From BS150m-G50 sp964517435 (GTDB taxonomy: Bacteria > CAIWAD01 > BS150m-G50), in contig CAZFEC010000064.1 in assembly GCA_964517435.1 (NCBI GenBank), positions 1-10,950 of the forward strand: DNA of 10,950 nucleotides, given 5' to 3'. The position numbers and the translations under genes are program-made. Each line of letters starts with the position of its first letter. Position 1 is the stretch's first letter. Positions 1 to 6,670 of this stretch are shown one piece after another. Under the pieces are notes generated by a model. The model saw nothing but the letters and a program-made list of their open reading frames with translations. It had not been told where the DNA came from and did not search any database.

Positions 1-3
1 AGG

Positions 4-465
4 TCAACGATTATTTTTGGATTTTGAAGATTTTTTTTGGTCCTCTTGCATCAGGATTGCGAGTCTACGAGTACGGACCCTGTCAAGCTGAGTGGATTTG
101 GCTGCTCCAGGCTTGTAGGAAGGGCCATGGCGATGCAGGGCGCACAGGTCAGCGTGGCTGAACTCCCAGCCCCGGCGCCCACGCAGGTATGTACTCCAAA
201 ATTCCAGGTACACCTTGGTTGCAAACAGGCTGGCCCCCAGGGAGTGCCTGTCGTCCGGGCATGCGTCCCTGCCACCTGGGCATTCACCGTTGGGACCGTG
301 CTTGACGGTGGTGAACAGGCAGGGGCATTTGAGAATTCGCTCCACGTCTGCCATGTAGATCTCGTGGATCTGCAGGGGGCCGATAGCCGCACCGGCGTCC
401 CCGGGGATGTCCTTGTTGCCTGACTCGATCATTGCCAATGCCATTAAAAAGCTCTCTGTGATCAT
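4..465 (-). CDS. Lysozyme-like transglycosylase (phage endolysin or virion muralytic enzyme)
   Basis: A 153-residue protein that probably cleaves peptidoglycan glycan strands. Residues 9-33 have the SLT/goose-lysozyme-like layout: a helix ending in the likely catalytic Glu14 (AMIESGN), then GAAIGPLQI at 25-33, which matches the usual G-x-x-Q-I strand. Residues 80-135 (ATKVYLEFW, then HRHGP at 111-115 and a basic helix) match the C-terminal half of phage transglycosylases, where HNGGP or WNGGP is usual. The C-terminal tail is Lys/Ser-rich. An odd insertion at 47-72 carries four Cys (47, 49, 62, 69). I chose the ATG at 465 because GGAGG lies 7 bases upstream; a TTG at 501 would add 12 residues. 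No signal peptide and no holin are visible beside it. The gene is divergent from the packaging genes. The fold family is fairly secure; its role in lysis or in entry is inferred. Confidence 0.8.
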   Translation of the reverse strand: MITESFLMALAMIESGNKDIPGDAGAAIGPLQIHEIYMADVERILKCPCLFTTVKHGPNGECPGGRDACPDDRHSLGASLFATKVYLEFWSTYLRGRRGWEFSHADLCALHRHGPSYKPGAAKSTQLDRVRTRRLAILMQEDQKKSSKSKNNR

Positions 466-472
466 TTTACTG

Positions 473-477
473 CCTCC
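473..477 (-). promoter_or_regulatory. Ribosome binding site of the transglycosylase gene
   Basis: On the minus strand this reads GGAGG with 7 bases to the ATG at 465. It decides that start over the in-frame TTG at 501. Further upstream, a second good site (AAGGAG at 517-512) precedes an ATG at 506 that is followed by one codon and then TGA, so that ATG cannot start a useful protein. Confidence 0.6.
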
Positions 478-548
478 AAAATAGGTTGATAATACACTCA
501 AAACATATGAACTCCTTCGGCCATATCAAAGCGGAACATGAGGGAAAA

Positions 549-577
549 CATATAAAACTCTTGACAAACGATAGCAA
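549..577 (-). promoter_or_regulatory. Possible sigma70-like promoter for the transglycosylase gene
   Basis: Read on the minus strand, TTGCTA (577-572) and TATATG (554-549) are separated by 17 bases. Each hexamer matches four of six consensus positions. The site lies upstream of the minus-strand gene and overlaps the -35 box of the opposing promoter at 561-588. The matches are modest, so this is tentative. Confidence 0.3.
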
Positions 578-588
578 AACTCTACAGT
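561..588 (+). promoter_or_regulatory. Sigma70-like promoter of the rightward operon
   Basis: A perfect -35 box TTGACA (561-566), a 16-base spacer and a -10 box TACAGT (583-588, four of six) are followed by AAAC. Transcription would start near 595, giving a leader of about 23 bases before the ATG at 618, with AGGAA at 605-609 as ribosome binding site. The same design recurs at 6633-6660 upstream of the capsid gene, which strengthens both calls. Confidence 0.65.
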
Positions 589-617
589 AAACGGTATGCA
601 ATGCAGGAAATGCAAAG

Positions 618-883
618 ATGAAAACGCAGACCCAAAATTTAACTTTGGAGCAGCTCCGAGCTTTGGGCCAGGACCTGGCGGAGAGCCTGGAGATGGTGCG
701 CCAGGAGTACCAGGAGAGACTGAGTCAATCCAAGGAAAACTCGCAACAGCCAAACAGCTCGTCTCTCACGTACATGCCCATATGTCGCAGTCCCATATCC
801 ACGAGTGTAGAAAGCTCATGGATGCAATGCGCATAATCGCAGACGTGAAGTCAGACCTGCACCAGACCTTGGGGCAACGATAA
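618..883 (+). CDS. Small coiled-coil protein, apparently split over two reading frames
   Basis: I do not recognise this gene. The ATG at 618 has AGGAA 8 bases upstream and opens a frame that codes a charged coiled coil (LEQLRALGQDLAESLEMVRQ, then YQERLSQSKE) with G/C-rich third codon positions. After codon 40 this frame becomes Ser/Pro-rich and ends at 836. The -1 frame takes over convincingly from about 738, running from KLATAKQLVS through MRIIADV to a TAA at 881-883 that overlaps the next ATG as TAATG. Joining the frames at the A-run 736-739 gives a continuous helical protein of 88 residues. The change is either an assembly or sequencing deletion of one A, or a frameshift during translation. 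Alternatives are a 72-residue protein at 618-836, or a 95-residue protein at 596-883 whose first half would be Gly/Pro-rich and start at the transcription start. Confidence 0.55.
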
Positions 884-1068
884 TGGCGAAGGTAACGATT
901 GCAACCAAAGCGGATGCCATTATCTCGATAAAGAGCATAGATATCCAACTCGAGAGACTGCGTAGGCGTTGGGCTGTAACCAGAGGAGAGGCAAAGCGGG
1001 AACTAATGGATATAATCGATGCAGCATTGGATGTACGCATACAGTTTATGAAACTAAGGGATGGATAA
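883..1068 (+). CDS. Small basic helical protein, unknown function
   Basis: A 61-residue protein I do not recognise. It is predicted to be almost entirely helical and positively charged in the middle (QLERLRRRW at about 22-30), with further helices DIIDAALDVRIQFMKLRD. The ATG overlaps the stop of the preceding gene by one base (TAATG), and its own stop lies two bases before the ATG at 1070, so it looks translationally coupled to both neighbours. No cysteines, membrane segment or signal are present. Its place in an early cluster of small genes ahead of the terminase suggests an accessory or regulatory protein, but the sequence does not show which. Confidence 0.6.
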   Translation: MAKVTIATKADAIISIKSIDIQLERLRRRWAVTRGEAKRELMDIIDAALDVRIQFMKLRDG

Positions 1069-1069
1069 C

Positions 1070-1301
1070 ATGAACAAAGAGCTACACCCATACCAGCAGA
1101 GGATGGTTTGCGAGGTGCAAGAATTGGATAACAGGATTGCGAACCTCGAGGAGTTCCTTNNNNNNNNNNNNNNNNNNNNNNNNNNNNNNNNNNNNNNNNN
1201 NNNNNNNNNNNNNNNNNNNNNNNNNNNNNNNNNNNNNNNNNNNNNNNNNNNNNNNNNNNACACTCCATGAGCGAATCAAAGCGTTTGCGGAGGGGCAATG
1301 A
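1070..1301 (+). CDS. Small helical phage protein, crAss001_48-related type, broken by an assembly gap
   Basis: The N-terminal half reads MNKELHPYQQRMV, then ELDNRIANLEEFL up to the gap. After the gap, one frame reads TLHERIKAFAEGQ and stops at TGA 1299-1301. In the small phage family named after crAss001 gp48, as I remember it, the same two ends occur: a YQQRVV-ELD-KI-KL-FI start and an L-RI-F end, about 28 residues apart. I therefore treat both flanks as one gene of roughly 70 residues. The frames on the two sides disagree if the 100 N are taken literally, so the true gap is probably a multiple of three and nearer 85 bases. I chose the ATG at 1070 because AAGGG (1056-1060) lies 9 bases upstream; the ATG at 1061 is too close to it. 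Function unknown. Its stop overlaps the terminase ATG at 1298. Confidence 0.55.
1160..1259. other. Assembly gap of 100 N
   Basis: Exactly 100 undetermined bases, the conventional length for a scaffold gap of unknown size. It interrupts the small gene at 1070-1301, and the frame must not be carried across it. Confidence 0.95.
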
Positions 1302-1666
1302 TGCCCAAAGCGGAATTCACAATCAAACAGCAGAGATTTGTCGAGGTCTATGACGGAGATCTGAAGAAGGCTGCGAAAAAGGTCGGACTTACATACCAGT
1401 ACTGCAGGAAACTTGCAACACGCCCAGACATCAAAACCGCAATAAGGAACAGGGAATCAACAAAAAACAACAAAAAGATCGCAACTAGGCAAGAGAGACA
1501 AGAGTTCTGGACAAAGATCATGAACGGGAAGGTCTCTAAGACCCTGAGCAATAGCGACAAGATGAGGGCGTCAGAACTGCTGGGCAAGTCTGAGATGGAC
1601 TTCGTCGAGACACATCATCACACAGGCGAGGTGCAGATGACAATTGTTGACTACAAAGATTTATGA
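1301..1666 (+). CDS. terS: Terminase small subunit
   Basis: A 121-residue DNA-recognition subunit of the packaging motor; it should bind the packaging site and load the large subunit. Residues 7-45 follow the Terminase_2-type pattern: TIKQQRFVEVYDGD, then a helix-turn-helix region (LKKAAKKVGLTYQYCRKLA at 21-39) and RPDIKTAI. The part from 60 to 102 (ATRQERQEFWTKIMNGKVS, then DKMRASELLGKSEMDF) resembles the helical oligomerisation region of the same family. The C-terminal VQMTIVDYKDL is likely the tail that contacts the large subunit. GGAGG at 1289-1293 gives 7 bases to the ATG at 1301 and only 4 to the in-frame ATG at 1298, so I prefer 1301. The stop overlaps the terL start as ATGA, the usual order. 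Confidence 0.85.
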   Translation: MPKAEFTIKQQRFVEVYDGDLKKAAKKVGLTYQYCRKLATRPDIKTAIRNRESTKNNKKIATRQERQEFWTKIMNGKVSKTLSNSDKMRASELLGKSEMDFVETHHHTGEVQMTIVDYKDL

Positions 1667-3099
1667 TACCCAACGAACGATTCAATTCTAACATTCAGCC
1701 ATGGCAGGGCGAATTCCTCGGGGCGTTCTCCCGGGGCGAGGCTGATATGTTTGTGTTGGAGTGGGCCCGCCGGCACTGGAAGACGACAACAATCCTAAAT
1801 CTCATGGTCAGAGAGGCCTGCCGGTTGCCTGGCACGGTCTATGACTATGTCGCTCCGTTCTTCAAGCAGGCCAGAGAGATTGTATGGGATGACCCCAACA
1901 TGCTGGAGTCAATCCTTCCTGACAAGCGGGAGATTGGGTGGGAGAAGTCAGAGACTAAGTTCCACGTTAAGTTTGCCAATGGCTCCCTCATTCGTATACT
2001 GGGGGCTGACAAGCCTGACACGCTCCGCGGTGGTGGCTGCCAGGGCGTGTGCCTGGACGAATACGCCCAGATGAAAGAGGCTGTATGGGAGGAGATCTAC
2101 ATGCCCATCATGGCCGGCACGCATCATGGTGTGAACAAGGATGTCAGGCGCAGACGTTGGGTGATCTTTGGCTATACGCCCAAAGGTGACAACCACGCAA
2201 CGCGGGAGTTTGACCGTGCTGCTCAGATAGCCAAATACGGTGATCCGCTGCCGACGTTCGGACGCGCAGAGCATTGTGAAGAGGGCTGGTTCGCTTCCCG
2301 GGTAACAAACGACCGGTCAGACTTCTTGGACGCGCAGTTCCTGAAAATGACTGCAGAGCGGTGGCCTAAGGCTCTGCGGGACCAGGAGATCAACTGCGCC
2401 AGGATCACTGAAGAGGAGATGACCCTGATCACCTCATCGATGATTGACAAGCTCTCCAGGGATATGCCAGAGCCGCGCGTTACCCATCGGATAATCTCCT
2501 GCGATCCATCCATGGGAGGTGATGAGTGTGCTATCAAGGTGTTCCATTCAGCTGCTGAGGTTGAGTCTGTGCAGCTGCGCACGCGCGATACCATGCGGAT
2601 TGTTGGTGAGCTGCTGATCCTGGGGAATAAGTGGAAGGTGAACAGCTACGTCTTGGATGTCATTGGCATTGGCCAGGGGATCTACGACAGACTCTGTGAG
2701 CTGGAGCAGGACGACATCAACCATACAGTCCGGCAGGTAATAGGCTTCAATAGTGCAAGGAAGTCAGAGAGTACACTGACCCTTAATGCCAGGGCTGAGA
2801 TGTGGTGGTACGTGATGGAGCAGGTCAATGCGTTCCTGGTGGAGTACCCACCGGACGAAGAGACCCGTAGACAGATCCCCTACGCCTCGCGGTACAAAGT
2901 CTCCAGTAATGGCTGCATTCAGATCATCCCCAAAGAGAAGATCAGAGAGCTGTTGGGGTGTTCACCTGATAGGGCCGAGGCCTGGGCCATGGCGATCTGG
3001 GGTTTAAAGGACGTGACTACAGGCATAGAATTTGACGCTAGTCGTCTACTGCCTGCTCAGGAGTTGGTTAGGAACTACAACTGGAACGGACGACGATAG
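1663..3099 (+). CDS. terL: Terminase large subunit (packaging ATPase and nuclease)
   Basis: A 478-residue motor protein that pumps DNA into the prohead and cuts concatemers. ATPase domain: Q-motif-like PWQ at 13-15; Walker A-like ARRHWKTT at 35-42 with Lys40; Walker B VCLDE at 129-133 (Asp132, Glu133); coupling motif GYTPKG at 170-175. RNase H-like nuclease domain: Asp281 in CDPSMGGDE, Asp332 in VLDVIGIG and Asp436 in SPDRAEAWAMA, the three expected metal-binding acidic residues. The length is normal and no frame damage is seen. In the P-loop a Trp stands where Gly is usual before the Lys. The ATG overlaps the terS stop (ATGA) and only a weak AAAGAT precedes it, suggesting translational coupling. 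The identity is secure. Confidence 0.95.
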   Translation: MIPNERFNSNIQPWQGEFLGAFSRGEADMFVLEWARRHWKTTTILNLMVREACRLPGTVYDYVAPFFKQAREIVWDDPNMLESILPDKREIGWEKSETKFHVKFANGSLIRILGADKPDTLRGGGCQGVCLDEYAQMKEAVWEEIYMPIMAGTHHGVNKDVRRRRWVIFGYTPKGDNHATREFDRAAQIAKYGDPLPTFGRAEHCEEGWFASRVTNDRSDFLDAQFLKMTAERWPKALRDQEINCARITEEEMTLITSSMIDKLSRDMPEPRVTHRIISCDPSMGGDECAIKVFHSAAEVESVQLRTRDTMRIVGELLILGNKWKVNSYVLDVIGIGQGIYDRLCELEQDDINHTVRQVIGFNSARKSESTLTLNARAEMWWYVMEQVNAFLVEYPPDEETRRQIPYASRYKVSSNGCIQIIPKEKIRELLGCSPDRAEAWAMAIWGLKDVTTGIEFDASRLLPAQELVRNYNWNGRR

Positions 3100-3109
3100 G
3101 TGACCAACT

Positions 3110-4833
3110 ATGGCTGATAGCACAACAACTCCGGATATGTCTCTAAGTCAAAGCATGGAGATCAAGCAGTTCATAACGCAGCTGGACTCCCTGCACCAAT
3201 ACCTTAAGGGCATGCGCAGCGACTTTGAAGCCGACTGGGAGCTGCTGATCCCGGAGTTCAGGCCAGAGATTGGCCAACTGCTCTGGTCAGGCGTTACTGC
3301 GATCCAGCATAACTCTGATCTGTTCAGTGGTTACGGGGCCCAGGCACTAAAGATCTGGGCAACCGGTATTGTGGGCAATATGTTCTATCCCAAACCCAGG
3401 TGGCTCGATGTAGCCATAGACAACCGGGAGCTGATGGACAACAGCCAGATCAAGGACTATCTGCAGGACTGGTCGCAGCAGCTGTTCTATGGATTCAACC
3501 GCACCAACTTCTATGAGGTCTTGCCCGAGGTGGCTGCAGACGCCGGTGCTGCGATTGGGTACATGACACCCGTGGACGATGATAAGCGTGGCCGGCTGCA
3601 TTTCCTGCACGATCATATCGGTGATGTGTGGATCGGTGTGGATGCCCTGGGTTACCTTGACAGGGTTCACCGAGAGGTCCATTACTCAGCCGTCGCTGCC
3701 AAGGAACTGTTTGGGGAGGAGAACCTGTCCCCTGAGATCCGCCTGCACCTGCGCGATGCCAACAACCAGTTTAAAGAGCATACGTTCGTGCATTGCATGT
3801 TCCCAAACCCTGACCATGATCCAGGCCGCCAGGAGCCGTACGATGCAGCATTCCTTCCCGTGGCATCTGTCTACTACGAGAAGAGTACCAGGTGGATGAA
3901 TGAACGGTCTGGCATCCGTAGCATCCCAATGGCCTACAGAGTCCACAAGTACGCTCGTCAGTGGTATCCCTACAGCCCGGGGCAGTCTGCCTTGACTGAT
4001 GTGTTAACCGACAACATGATGAGCAAGAGCCTGAACTACGTTAGTCAGCTCTCAGCTCAGCCTCCCCTGGTTGCGCCCGAGGCACTGAGACGACAGGTTC
4101 AGGCCATCCCCAATGGGTTCACGTTCTACAAGGAGTCCCAAATTGGCCAGATTGCTCCGCTGTACCAGAATGCCCTGAACTATAGCATTCCCAAGGAGGA
4201 GCGTGATCTGGTGCGCCTGAGCATTGATAAATGGATGTCCACGCCATTTTTCAACATGATGACGCAGATCATGCAGAAGACAGGCCAGCCTCCGACCGCA
4301 TTCCAGATCAGCCGGGCAGAGGCTCAGAATGCAATCCTACTGGGCCCGCAGGTCGGCAGTCTGATCAACGACATTGGCGACCCTTCAGTGGATGCTGTTT
4401 GGGACTGGGAGACCCGGAACTCCACCGTGCCAGAGATGCCTGCTATCCTCGAGGATTACTTATTTGAGCAGCTGGAACGGACAGGGATTGCCAAGGTTGA
4501 GACGATCAACGAATACACTGGCATCCTGGCCCAGAACCAGAGCCGAGTGATCAAACAGCAGAACATCATTGATGCCCTGAGCTTGTCTGGCATGATTATT
4601 GAGCAGTATCCTGAGGCTCAACACGTACTGAAGGCTTATCCCCTGATGCGTGGCGCCATGGACTCTACCAACATCGACCAGGACACAATCGCCGAGCAGG
4701 CCGAGTACCAGGAGATTGTTGACCAGATCAAAGAAGATGAGCAGTTGATGCAGCAGGCGGCACTGCAGAAGAACACGTCCGAGTCATACAAGAACATGAC
4801 AGGCGCACCAGAAGAAGGGAGCCCGGTGGCGGC
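3110..4833 (+). CDS. Portal, T7-type head-to-tail connector, 3' end lost in gap
   Basis: Forms the dodecameric ring at the capsid vertex through which DNA passes and to which the tail attaches. The 574 visible residues follow the bacteriophage head-to-tail connecting protein family of T7 gp8. The N-terminal helical part includes FEADWELLIPEFRP; ALKIWATGIVGNMFYP lies near 80-97. The conserved core YSPGQSALTDVLTDN is near 287-302, and a long helical C-terminal region has Gln/Glu-rich stretches near 540. T7 gp8 is of similar length, so little of the C-terminus is probably missing. AGGTGA at 3098-3103 serves as ribosome binding site and overlaps the terL stop. The reading frame continues by chance through the N run into a different protein, so I end it at the gap edge. 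Confidence 0.92.
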
Positions 4834-4933
4834 NNNNNNNNNNNNNNNNNNNNNNNNNNNNNNNNNNNNNNNNNNNNNNNNNNNNNNNNNNNNNNNNNNN
4901 NNNNNNNNNNNNNNNNNNNNNNNNNNNNNNNNN
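4834..4933. other. Assembly gap of 100 N
   Basis: Exactly 100 undetermined bases of unknown true length, lying between the portal and the zinc-ribbon gene. The portal stop codon and possibly other genes are hidden here. Confidence 0.95.
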
Positions 4934-5146
4934 ATGGTAGCAGCAAACGAAGTGATCATTGATCCACGCGGCAAGACGACCAGAGTTCAGAGGCCTCCAG
5001 TTCCGTGGGCGTGTGTGTGTAATTACTCTGACGTGATTGTACTGCCCAAAGCAAAGGGCGTGTTAGTGTTCAAGTGTCCCAACTGTGGTCGGACGTATAA
5101 GCTGGTGTTCGGCCCGGATGGCGGAGATATGTATCAAATGAATTAA
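4934..5146 (+). CDS. Small zinc-ribbon protein, 5' end uncertain
   Basis: Seventy residues are visible, ending at TAA 5144-5146. Cys27 and Cys29 (CVC) and Cys48 and Cys51 (CPNC) frame a beta-rich stretch, VIVLPKAKGVLVFKCPNCGRTYKL, which is the layout of a zinc ribbon, although the first knuckle is C-x-C rather than C-x-x-C. The protein is unlike the portal and is almost certainly a separate gene. The first base after the gap happens to begin an ATG, so this could be the true start or an internal Met. Position between portal and scaffold suggests a late accessory protein. Zinc binding is inferred; any DNA or RNA partner is unknown. Confidence 0.6.
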   Translation: MVAANEVIIDPRGKTTRVQRPPVPWACVCNYSDVIVLPKAKGVLVFKCPNCGRTYKLVFGPDGGDMYQMN

Positions 5147-5157
5147 GGAGTACAGCC

Positions 5158-5544
5158 GTGGCAAAAGGCAAAGGAAAACCGAAAAACGTGGTGCGATCGG
5201 GCATTGATGAGACCAAGCCCGTCGTTCCTCCCGTAAAGGCCAGGGAGCGGAAGAAGGGTCCTGCAACGCAGGCCTGGGCCGAGACCGTGAACAATGAGCG
5301 ATACATCCGGGTTGCGGTTAAACGCACAGGTGGGTACAGAGCGAACATCCACCAGGAAAGTATCAATGATGCAGAAGAGCGGATGAAAGCCGACAAGGAC
5401 TGGTGCAAGCGTGCCAAGGGTCGCCCCCAAAGGCTGCGCAAGGCCGAGGATGGCTCAGATGAGCAGATCCACATTCCAGGCTATGACAACGTCGATCATG
5501 GGGCAAATCAAAGAGATCTCAAGCCACGGTACCCCAAGGGCTGA
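5158..5544 (+). CDS. Basic unknown protein between portal and scaffold
   Basis: A 128-residue protein that I do not recognise. It is rich in Lys and Arg throughout (MAKGKGKPKN at the start, KARERKKG near 26-33, KRAKGRPQRLRKAE near 84-97) and looks disordered at both ends. A middle part (AWAETVNNERYIRVAVKRTG) may form strands and a helix. The basic charge fits nucleic-acid contact or a minor internal head protein, but that is only inference. It starts with GTG, preceded 7 bases upstream by AAGGAG (5145-5150), which overlaps the stop of the zinc-ribbon gene. Its stop overlaps the next ATG by one base (TGATG), so it is part of a translationally coupled late operon. Confidence 0.7.
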   Translation: MAKGKGKPKNVVRSGIDETKPVVPPVKARERKKGPATQAWAETVNNERYIRVAVKRTGGYRANIHQESINDAEERMKADKDWCKRAKGRPQRLRKAEDGSDEQIHIPGYDNVDHGANQRDLKPRYPKG

Positions 5545-5900
5545 TGGGGCCCTGGGGTAAAGACAAGTTTATCACCAAGGAAATGATGCGGGACTTCCAC
5601 GCCGTGTTCTTTGAGGACGAGCGTGGACTCCGTGTCTTACAGTGTCTTGGCGAGCATATGCACTTTTTCAATGATGATCTCGAAGAGGGCGAAGCATTAC
5701 ACCTTCGCAATATGTTCGTTAAGATCCTGGTGATGTCTGGCGTTTGGGTACAGCCCAACGGAGAGAAGATACTAACAGGCCTCGAGAAGGAATCATGGCT
5801 CAGGAGTATCGGCAGGTTCATCTTTAGGACCCCAGCTGATCCGGAGCAGGCGCAGAAGGGCAGACTGGCCCAGTTAATGGAGAAAAAATATGGCAGGTGA
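5544..5900 (+). CDS. Bbp19-like phage protein
   Basis: A 118-residue helical protein. The pattern DFHAVFFEDERGLRVLQCLG, followed about 20 residues later by EGEALHLRNMFVKIL and MSGVW, resembles the small Bbp19-like domain found between portal and scaffold in BPP-1-type podoviruses (an F-x-x-V-F-x-x-x-x-G-x-x-V-L helix, then an E/R-rich helix ending I-L). The position here is the expected one. Its function is not established; a role in head assembly or as a minor virion protein is inferred from context. The ATG overlaps the previous stop, and its last codons overlap the scaffold start by 11 bases. The family call rests on pattern memory. Confidence 0.65.
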   Translation: MGPWGKDKFITKEMMRDFHAVFFEDERGLRVLQCLGEHMHFFNDDLEEGEALHLRNMFVKILVMSGVWVQPNGEKILTGLEKESWLRSIGRFIFRTPADPEQAQKGRLAQLMEKKYGR

Positions 5901-6630
5901 AGAAGGCGGTTTCGACATTTCAACAGTAATTGATGGGCAAGGAAACTTTGTAGAAGGATGGCAGCAGAACGCCCCTGACGACTTCCGGGAGGCTCTCGGT
6001 GATTCCAAGTACTATGATACTCAGAAGAATGTGTTCTCCGCACTCAAGAGCGGTTTGGAGGCTTCGCGCAAGGTTGGCGAAAAGGCTCCGGAACTGCCCA
6101 ACAACGAGTCGAGCGATGAAGACTGGGACACGCACCTCCAGAAGCTCGGGGCGCCAGGGAAGGATCAGGACTACGGTCTAGAGTTCAAAGACCTGCCCGC
6201 GGCCCAGCAGGCGGTTGTTGATCAGAAGGAAGATCTCCAGGTCCTAACGGGGATGCTGAAGGAAGCAGGCGCCCCAAGCCGCGTTGCAGCCAAGGTTGTA
6301 AAATCATTCCTGGAGCAGAAGGCTGCGGCAGACACCAAGGCAGACGAGGCCCTGGCTGCCCGCGTGGCTGCCCTGAAGGAGTCCTGGGGCGATAAGGCCA
6401 CAGAGAACCAGGGCATTGTCGATGGAGCAGCCAAGTCGTTCCTGACCGATGGTCAGCGGGAGTTCCTCGCCGAGTCTGGCATGCTCGAGCATCCGGTGTT
6501 CAAGTCCATCCTCCTGGAGATTGGTGCCCGGATCAAGACTGGCAGGGTTCTGCCTGGCGTCCCAACATCTGGTGGGGGCAATCAGAGTGAAGGTGGTTTG
6601 GCTGGAGCTTTGGGCATTAAACCAGATTAA
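5890..6630 (+). CDS. Capsid scaffolding protein
   Basis: A 246-residue acidic, mostly helical protein lying immediately before the major capsid gene, as scaffolds do. It would guide capsid assembly inside the prohead and then leave. The N-terminal part is loosely structured (DFREALGDSKYYDTQKNVFS at about 30-49). EDWDTHLQKLGAPGKDQDYGL at about 77-97 matches the short conserved region seen in podovirus scaffolds. A long Ala/Lys/Glu-rich helix follows from about 105 to 180. The C-terminal end is Gly-rich (TSGGGNQSEGGLAGAL) and ends with a short helix, a common scaffold arrangement for binding coat protein. GGAG just upstream of the ATG at 5890 lies inside the preceding gene. No protease domain is seen. 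Confidence 0.8.
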   Translation: MAGEEGGFDISTVIDGQGNFVEGWQQNAPDDFREALGDSKYYDTQKNVFSALKSGLEASRKVGEKAPELPNNESSDEDWDTHLQKLGAPGKDQDYGLEFKDLPAAQQAVVDQKEDLQVLTGMLKEAGAPSRVAAKVVKSFLEQKAAADTKADEALAARVAALKESWGDKATENQGIVDGAAKSFLTDGQREFLAESGMLEHPVFKSILLEIGARIKTGRVLPGVPTSGGGNQSEGGLAGALGIKPD

Positions 6631-6632
6631 CC

Positions 6633-6660
6633 TTGACAAATGCAGTAAAAGTATTACGGT
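6633..6660 (+). promoter_or_regulatory. Sigma70-like promoter for the capsid operon
   Basis: TTGACA (6633-6638), a 16-base spacer and TACGGT (6655-6660) repeat the design of the promoter at 561-588. Both continue as TTGACAAA and both have AAA directly after the -10 box. It begins only two bases after the scaffold stop. The start near 6667 leaves a leader of about 130 bases before the capsid ATG. Confidence 0.6.
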
Positions 6661-6670
6661 AAAAACAGTA
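6643..6670 (+). repeat. Direct repeats CRGTAAAA over the capsid promoter
   Basis: CAGTAAAA (6643-6650), CGGTAAAA (6657-6664) and CAGTA (6666-6670) recur across the spacer, -10 box and start site. The leftmost promoter has CAGTAAA (585-591) followed by CGGTA (592-596). They may form an operator for a phage regulator, but short A-rich repeats can also arise by chance. Confidence 0.35.

Noticed and set aside
37..423. Open plus-strand frame of 128 codons opposite the lysozyme-like gene
   Set aside because: It is antisense to a gene with recognisable catalytic motifs and has no ribosome site.
596..883. A 95-residue reading with a CxxC start and a Gly/Pro-rich, collagen-like middle
   Set aside because: Its start coincides with the expected transcription start and lacks a ribosome site. 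The collagen-like stretch is the shadow of the coiled coil in the 618 frame, with A/T-rich third positions. Only its second half looks like real coding sequence.
5519..6043. Long minus-strand frame opposite the Bbp19-like and scaffold genes
   Set aside because: The composition (Ser/Arg/Cys-rich) is typical of an antisense shadow, and the plus strand has coupled genes with good starts.
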